Origin: DATJBC01 sp035515515
GTDB taxonomy: Bacteria; Actinomycetota; Acidimicrobiia; Acidimicrobiales; UBA8190
NCBI GenBank assembly: GCA_035515515.1
Contig: DATJBC010000191.1
Coordinates: 1-6,175 of the forward strand
Reading direction: 5' to 3'
DNA: 6,175 nt
Positions within the stretch are counted from its first letter, which is position 1. The number at the start of each line of letters is the position of its first letter. The notes under the pieces are model-generated. The model saw only the letters and a program-made list of their open reading frames with translations. It ran no database searches and had not been told where the DNA came from. Shown here in pieces: positions 3,233 through 6,175 of the stretch. Both the position numbers and the translations under genes were made by a program.

Positions 3233-6175
3233 CGGTGTTCGACTGGCTGCACCGGCTCGGGTGCGGCGCGGTCGTCGCCGCCGCCGTCGGCTCGGCCGGG
3301 CGGCGCCCCCAAGGGGAGCAGCGACTCGCCCCCGCCGAGTCCCCCGCCCTCGGCCGAGGCCGCGGCGTGGGCGCGGCGCTCGGACGCCGCGATCATGCGG
3401 CCGATCACGGGCACCTCCGACAGCGATTCCGCCCGCAAGATGGCCAGCACGACGGGCACGAGGTGCTCGGCGGTGTCGAACACGACGTAGCGGGGCAGCC
3501 ACTCGGGCCCGTACTTGGCGTTGAAGCGCCACAGCGTCTCGATCTGCAGGAAGCTCGACATCCGCTTGAGCGCCCAGCGCTCCACCCGCTGGGCGGGCCC
3601 GTCGCCGCGCTCGCCCTCGAGCACCGAGCGCAGGGCGGCGAAGTTGAGGCTCAGCCCCCGGGCGCCGCGCTCCCGGAGGTGCCCGATGGTGGACACCAGG
3701 GCGAAGTCCACCAGCCCGTTGGGGTGCTCGCCCCGGTCGCGCCGCATGAGGTCGAGCGAGTAGCCCCCGATGCCCGGCGCCGGGACGAACTGGCACAGGG
3801 CCGCAGGGGCGCCGTCGGGCGCGGTGACGACGCACAGCAGCAGGCCCACGTCGCGGGGGTCGAAGATCCGCCCCAGCACCATGGAGAAGCCGCGCTCGAA
3901 CTCGCCGCGCCGGCTCTGGGCCATGAGCGGGATGAGGCGCTCGGCGGTCCGGCGGTCGAGGCGGCCGGGATCGTGGAACGAGACCGTGTAGCCGTACTTG
4001 GCGACGCGGTTGTGCGCCTGGCGCAGACCCTTCATGTGCCCGCCGGCCAGCGAGAAGGCGCGCACGTCGACCACGGCCTCGTCGCCGATGTAGATGTCGT
4101 GCATGCCCGTGGCCCGGTAGACGGGCAGCCACTGCTCGCTCGCCCCCATGAGCGCCACCACCCAGCCCTGGGCGTCGGCGAAGCGCCGGAACTCCCCCCA
4201 CACCTGCTCGCGCTCGCTCAGCGGGCCCACCGGGTCGGGGGAGACCAGGCAGACCCCGCCGTAGATGGCGTAGGCCACCAGCGAGTCCCGATGGAAGAAC
4301 CACTGCTTGTCGCTGCGCAGGGCGAAGTAGTCGAGGGTCCCCCCGCCGTGGCGGCGCACGATGTCGCGCGCCCGGGTCTGGGCGGCGCGACCGGCGGTGC
4401 GCCGTCGGTCGACGAGGGGCCGGGTGGCGAGCACCACGGCCAGCACCGCCAGGGCGACGCCCACCGCCAGCAGGGCGGGGGCCAGGAAGTCGTCGAGGCG
4501 GTCGGGCAGCGCCACCCCCCGCAGGCCGACCAGGCGCTCGAGCACGGCCTGCCCGGCGCGCCACAGCGGCATGTGCGGGCGGTCGAAGTCGAAGCGCAGC
4601 GTCAGCTCCAGAAGCGCCGTGGTCACGACGGTGATGCCCAGGACCCCGGCCACCAGGGCCACCACGGCCGACCGCAGCGACGGGCGGTCCGACTCGGCGG
4701 GGAACTCGCGCCGGCTGACGAGCAGGAACCCGAGGACCGCCAGCGCGAACCCCGACTGCCCCACCTCGCCGCCCCGTGCCAGGTGGAGGACGAGGCTCAC
4801 CCCCAGGATCCACACGGCGATGACGAAGGCGCGCCGCTGGCCCCGCCGCACGCCGCGCGCCAGGGCCAGGAGGCCGATGCCGGTCAGGGCCACCAGGGCG
4901 CCGGCCGCCTCGGTGGCCCCGTAGGGGAGCAGCTCCAGCACGAGGTGCAGCCGGCCGCGCAGCGGCGGGGTGACCGCCGTCAGAAGGTCGGCCAGCCCGG
5001 CCACGGCGATGGCCGCCGCCGCCCACCGTCGCACCCGGCGCGACCGCCGCCGCAGGACGCCCAGGTCCGGCGGGGGCGGCCACGACCCGCCGTGGGGGTG
5101 GGCGGCCACCACCACGGGGTGGGCGTCGTGCGCACCCTGGCCGGTCGCCGCCATGCGCTCGAACAGGGTGGCGGCGGGGAGCTCGGTGCGCGCCAGCAGC
5201 AGGCGGGCGTGCAGCTCGGCGCCGGTCTCGAGCTCCACCCACCCCAGCTGCCGGCACGAGGCGAACACGGGCAGCATGCCCAGACGGCCGCGGCGCTCCT
5301 CCACCACCTCGCCCGCCGGCCCGGGGCAGGCGAAGAAGCCGGGGCCCAGGTGGGTGAGCTCGGCCTGCAGGGTGGCCCCGCTCACCAGCCCGGCGTACCC
5401 GCCCTGGCACGCGCCCCGGGCGCGGTCGCGCACGGCGTCGTTGGCGGTCGCCCCTCCCGCGGAGAGCCCCTCGGGCCCGCCCGGGACGAGGTCGCCGCCC
5501 CCCAGGGTGCGCCACGCCTTGCGGGCCACCCATCCGAGGACGACCGCCAGGATGACCAGCTCGGCCGCGCACACCAGCGCGGCCGACAACAGACGCGGCC
5601 CCCATCCCGCCTCGTGCGCCCGGCTGATGGCCCGGGTGGGGGCGGGGTGCCCGAAGACGAGGTGGTTGAGCGCCACCGTCACGAAGCTCAGGCGCAGGGC
5701 CAGGGCCACGGCGAACGGCACGAGCAGCCACCACGCCAGGCGGGCGAAGCGCCGGTAGAGCAGGCGCGAGGTGAGAAAGCGCGGCGTGCCGGCCGGGTCG
5801 ACGAGGCGCTCGAGGCCCTCCTGCCAGGGGGCGTCGGGGTTGGGCGCCAGGGTGAGGGCGCCCGCCGTGGCGCCCCGGACGGCCCCGCCCGGCAGGCGGC
5901 CCTCCACGCGCACCCGGCGTGTGCCCGCCCCGGTGGCCAGCGACAGGTCGAGCGCGGGGGCCACCTCGATCCCCCGGGACAGGAGCGCCTCGGGCTCGGC
6001 CGCCAGGGCGCCGTCGGCCTCCCCGGGGATGACCACGACGCGGCGGTCCTCGCCGGCGAGGAAGGCCTCGAGGGCGCCGGCCAGTCGGGGATGGGCGTCG
6101 AGCGCGGCGGCGGTGGCGCCGGCCACGCCGCGCCCGTCGCGGGGGTCGACGAGGTTGCCGGCCACCACGACCACC
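3229..6175 (-). CDS. Membrane protein: degenerate metallophosphoesterase-like domain fused to MprF/LysX-like lipid aminoacyltransferase (5' end outside window)
   Basis: The frame is open to the window edge, giving 981 visible residues (numbered from 6174). Residues 1-60 resemble the core of calcineurin-like phosphoesterases, but the metal motifs are altered: GNLVD at 6-10 for GDxxD and GEAD at 51-54 for GNHD. The leading DxH motif would be off-window, so the first codon here is not the start. Two helices (about 145-165, 195-216) and a soluble segment (about 220-375) follow. About six helices lie between 384 and 583, as in MprF membrane domains. Residues about 597-925 are a DUF2156/LPG-synthase C-terminal domain: FALRSDKQWFFHRDS (617-631), VSPDPVGP (644-651), GASEQWLPVYRATGM (677-691), ERGFSMVLGRIFDPRD (760-775), YSLDLMRRD (805-813) and LPRYVVFD (893-900). 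This domain uses aminoacyl-tRNA to aminoacylate phosphatidylglycerol at the inner membrane face, altering surface charge. No aminoacyl-tRNA synthetase domain is attached, unlike LysX. The last 50 residues are low-complexity. The amino acid and lipid are unknown. Confidence 0.88.
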   Translation of the reverse strand, partial: VVVVAGNLVDPRDGRGVAGATAAALDAHPRLAGALEAFLAGEDRRVVVIPGEADGALAAEPEALLSRGIEVAPALDLSLATGAGTRRVRVEGRLPGGAVRGATAGALTLAPNPDAPWQEGLERLVDPAGTPRFLTSRLLYRRFARLAWWLLVPFAVALALRLSFVTVALNHLVFGHPAPTRAISRAHEAGWGPRLLSAALVCAAELVILAVVLGWVARKAWRTLGGGDLVPGGPEGLSAGGATANDAVRDRARGACQGGYAGLVSGATLQAELTHLGPGFFACPGPAGEVVEERRGRLGMLPVFASCRQLGWVELETGAELHARLLLARTELPAATLFERMAATGQGAHDAHPVVVAAHPHGGSWPPPPDLGVLRRRSRRVRRWAAAAIAVAGLADLLTAVTPPLRGRLHLVLELLPYGATEAAGALVALTGIGLLALARGVRRGQRRAFVIAVWILGVSLVLHLARGGEVGQSGFALAVLGFLLVSRREFPAESDRPSLRSAVVALVAGVLGITVVTTALLELTLRFDFDRPHMPLWRAGQAVLERLVGLRGVALPDRLDDFLAPALLAVGVALAVLAVVLATRPLVDRRRTAGRAAQTRARDIVRRHGGGTLDYFALRSDKQWFFHRDSLVAYAIYGGVCLVSPDPVGPLSEREQVWGEFRRFADAQGWVVALMGASEQWLPVYRATGMHDIYIGDEAVVDVRAFSLAGGHMKGLRQAHNRVAKYGYTVSFHDPGRLDRRTAERLIPLMAQSRRGEFERGFSMVLGRIFDPRDVGLLLCVVTAPDGAPAALCQFVPAPGIGGYSLDLMRRDRGEHPNGLVDFALVSTIGHLRERGARGLSLNFAALRSVLEGERGDGPAQRVERWALKRMSSFLQIETLWRFNAKYGPEWLPRYVVFDTAEHLVPVVLAILRAESLSEVPVIGRMIAASERRAHAAASAEGGGLGGGESLLPLGAPPGRADGGGDDRAAPEPVQPVEHR

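Noticed and set aside
3230..3237. Perfect 8-bp palindrome CACCGGTG over the gene overlap
   Set aside because: It falls in coding sequence at the stop/start junction and is the kind of short GC-rich palindrome expected by chance here.
2681..5734. A 1017-codon open frame on the minus strand in the GNAT reading frame, extending far upstream through the MprF-like gene
   Set aside because: Its upstream part is Arg/Pro/Ala/Gly-rich with no domains, as expected for an alternate frame in very GC-rich DNA. The other frame encodes clear DUF2156 motifs, and the GNAT start at 3232 is well placed.
2970..5758. Plus-strand open frames opposite the MprF-like and GNAT genes (for example 3047-3490, 4361-4924, 4970-5758)
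   Set aside because: The products are low-complexity Arg/Ser/Ala/Pro sequences without motifs, lying antisense to well-supported genes; stop codons are simply rare at this GC content.

Overview
The window comes from a high-GC Gram-positive-like genome. The Thr-rich wall-spacer protein with a LAxTG-type signal and the actinobacterial style of the GNAT and MprF-like proteins point to Actinobacteria. Acidimicrobiia or a relative is my best guess, from general resemblance only. No rRNA, tRNA, CRISPR array, insertion sequence or phage gene was found.

Layout: (1) 1-657, plus strand, is the 3' part of a gene encoding a c-di-GMP phosphodiesterase (EAL) domain followed by an acidic tail. (2) 658-734 is a short gap between convergent genes and holds a GC-rich hairpin. 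(3) 735-2435, minus strand, encodes a 566-residue secreted, membrane- or wall-anchored protein. Its order is signal peptide, seven Cys-pair repeats (probably a beta-propeller), one IPT/TIG domain, a Thr/Pro spacer, an LAFTG motif, a membrane helix and an unusually long cytoplasmic tail. (4) 2436-2680 is a gene-free 245 bp stretch upstream of that gene, with a ribosome binding site, a perfect TTGACA box and several inverted repeats. (5) 2681-3232, minus strand, encodes a GNAT acetyltransferase. Its GTG start overlaps by four bases the stop of (6), 3229 to the window end, minus strand, 5'-truncated. Gene (6) encodes a large membrane protein that joins a degenerate metallophosphoesterase-like N-terminal part to an MprF/LysX-like lipid aminoacyltransferase (DUF2156) C-terminal part.

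Genes 6 and 5 almost certainly form one translationally coupled unit that acts at the membrane, probably in aminoacylation of phosphatidylglycerol or another lipid, with an accessory small-molecule or protein acetyltransferase. The surface protein lies downstream on the same strand but has its own leader. Its 5' half is clearly lower in GC than its neighbours, so it may be an independently acquired or fast-evolving surface gene. The EAL gene runs the opposite way and appears functionally separate. The most unusual item is the phosphoesterase-like/MprF fusion; the second is the seven-repeat disulfide-rich surface protein.
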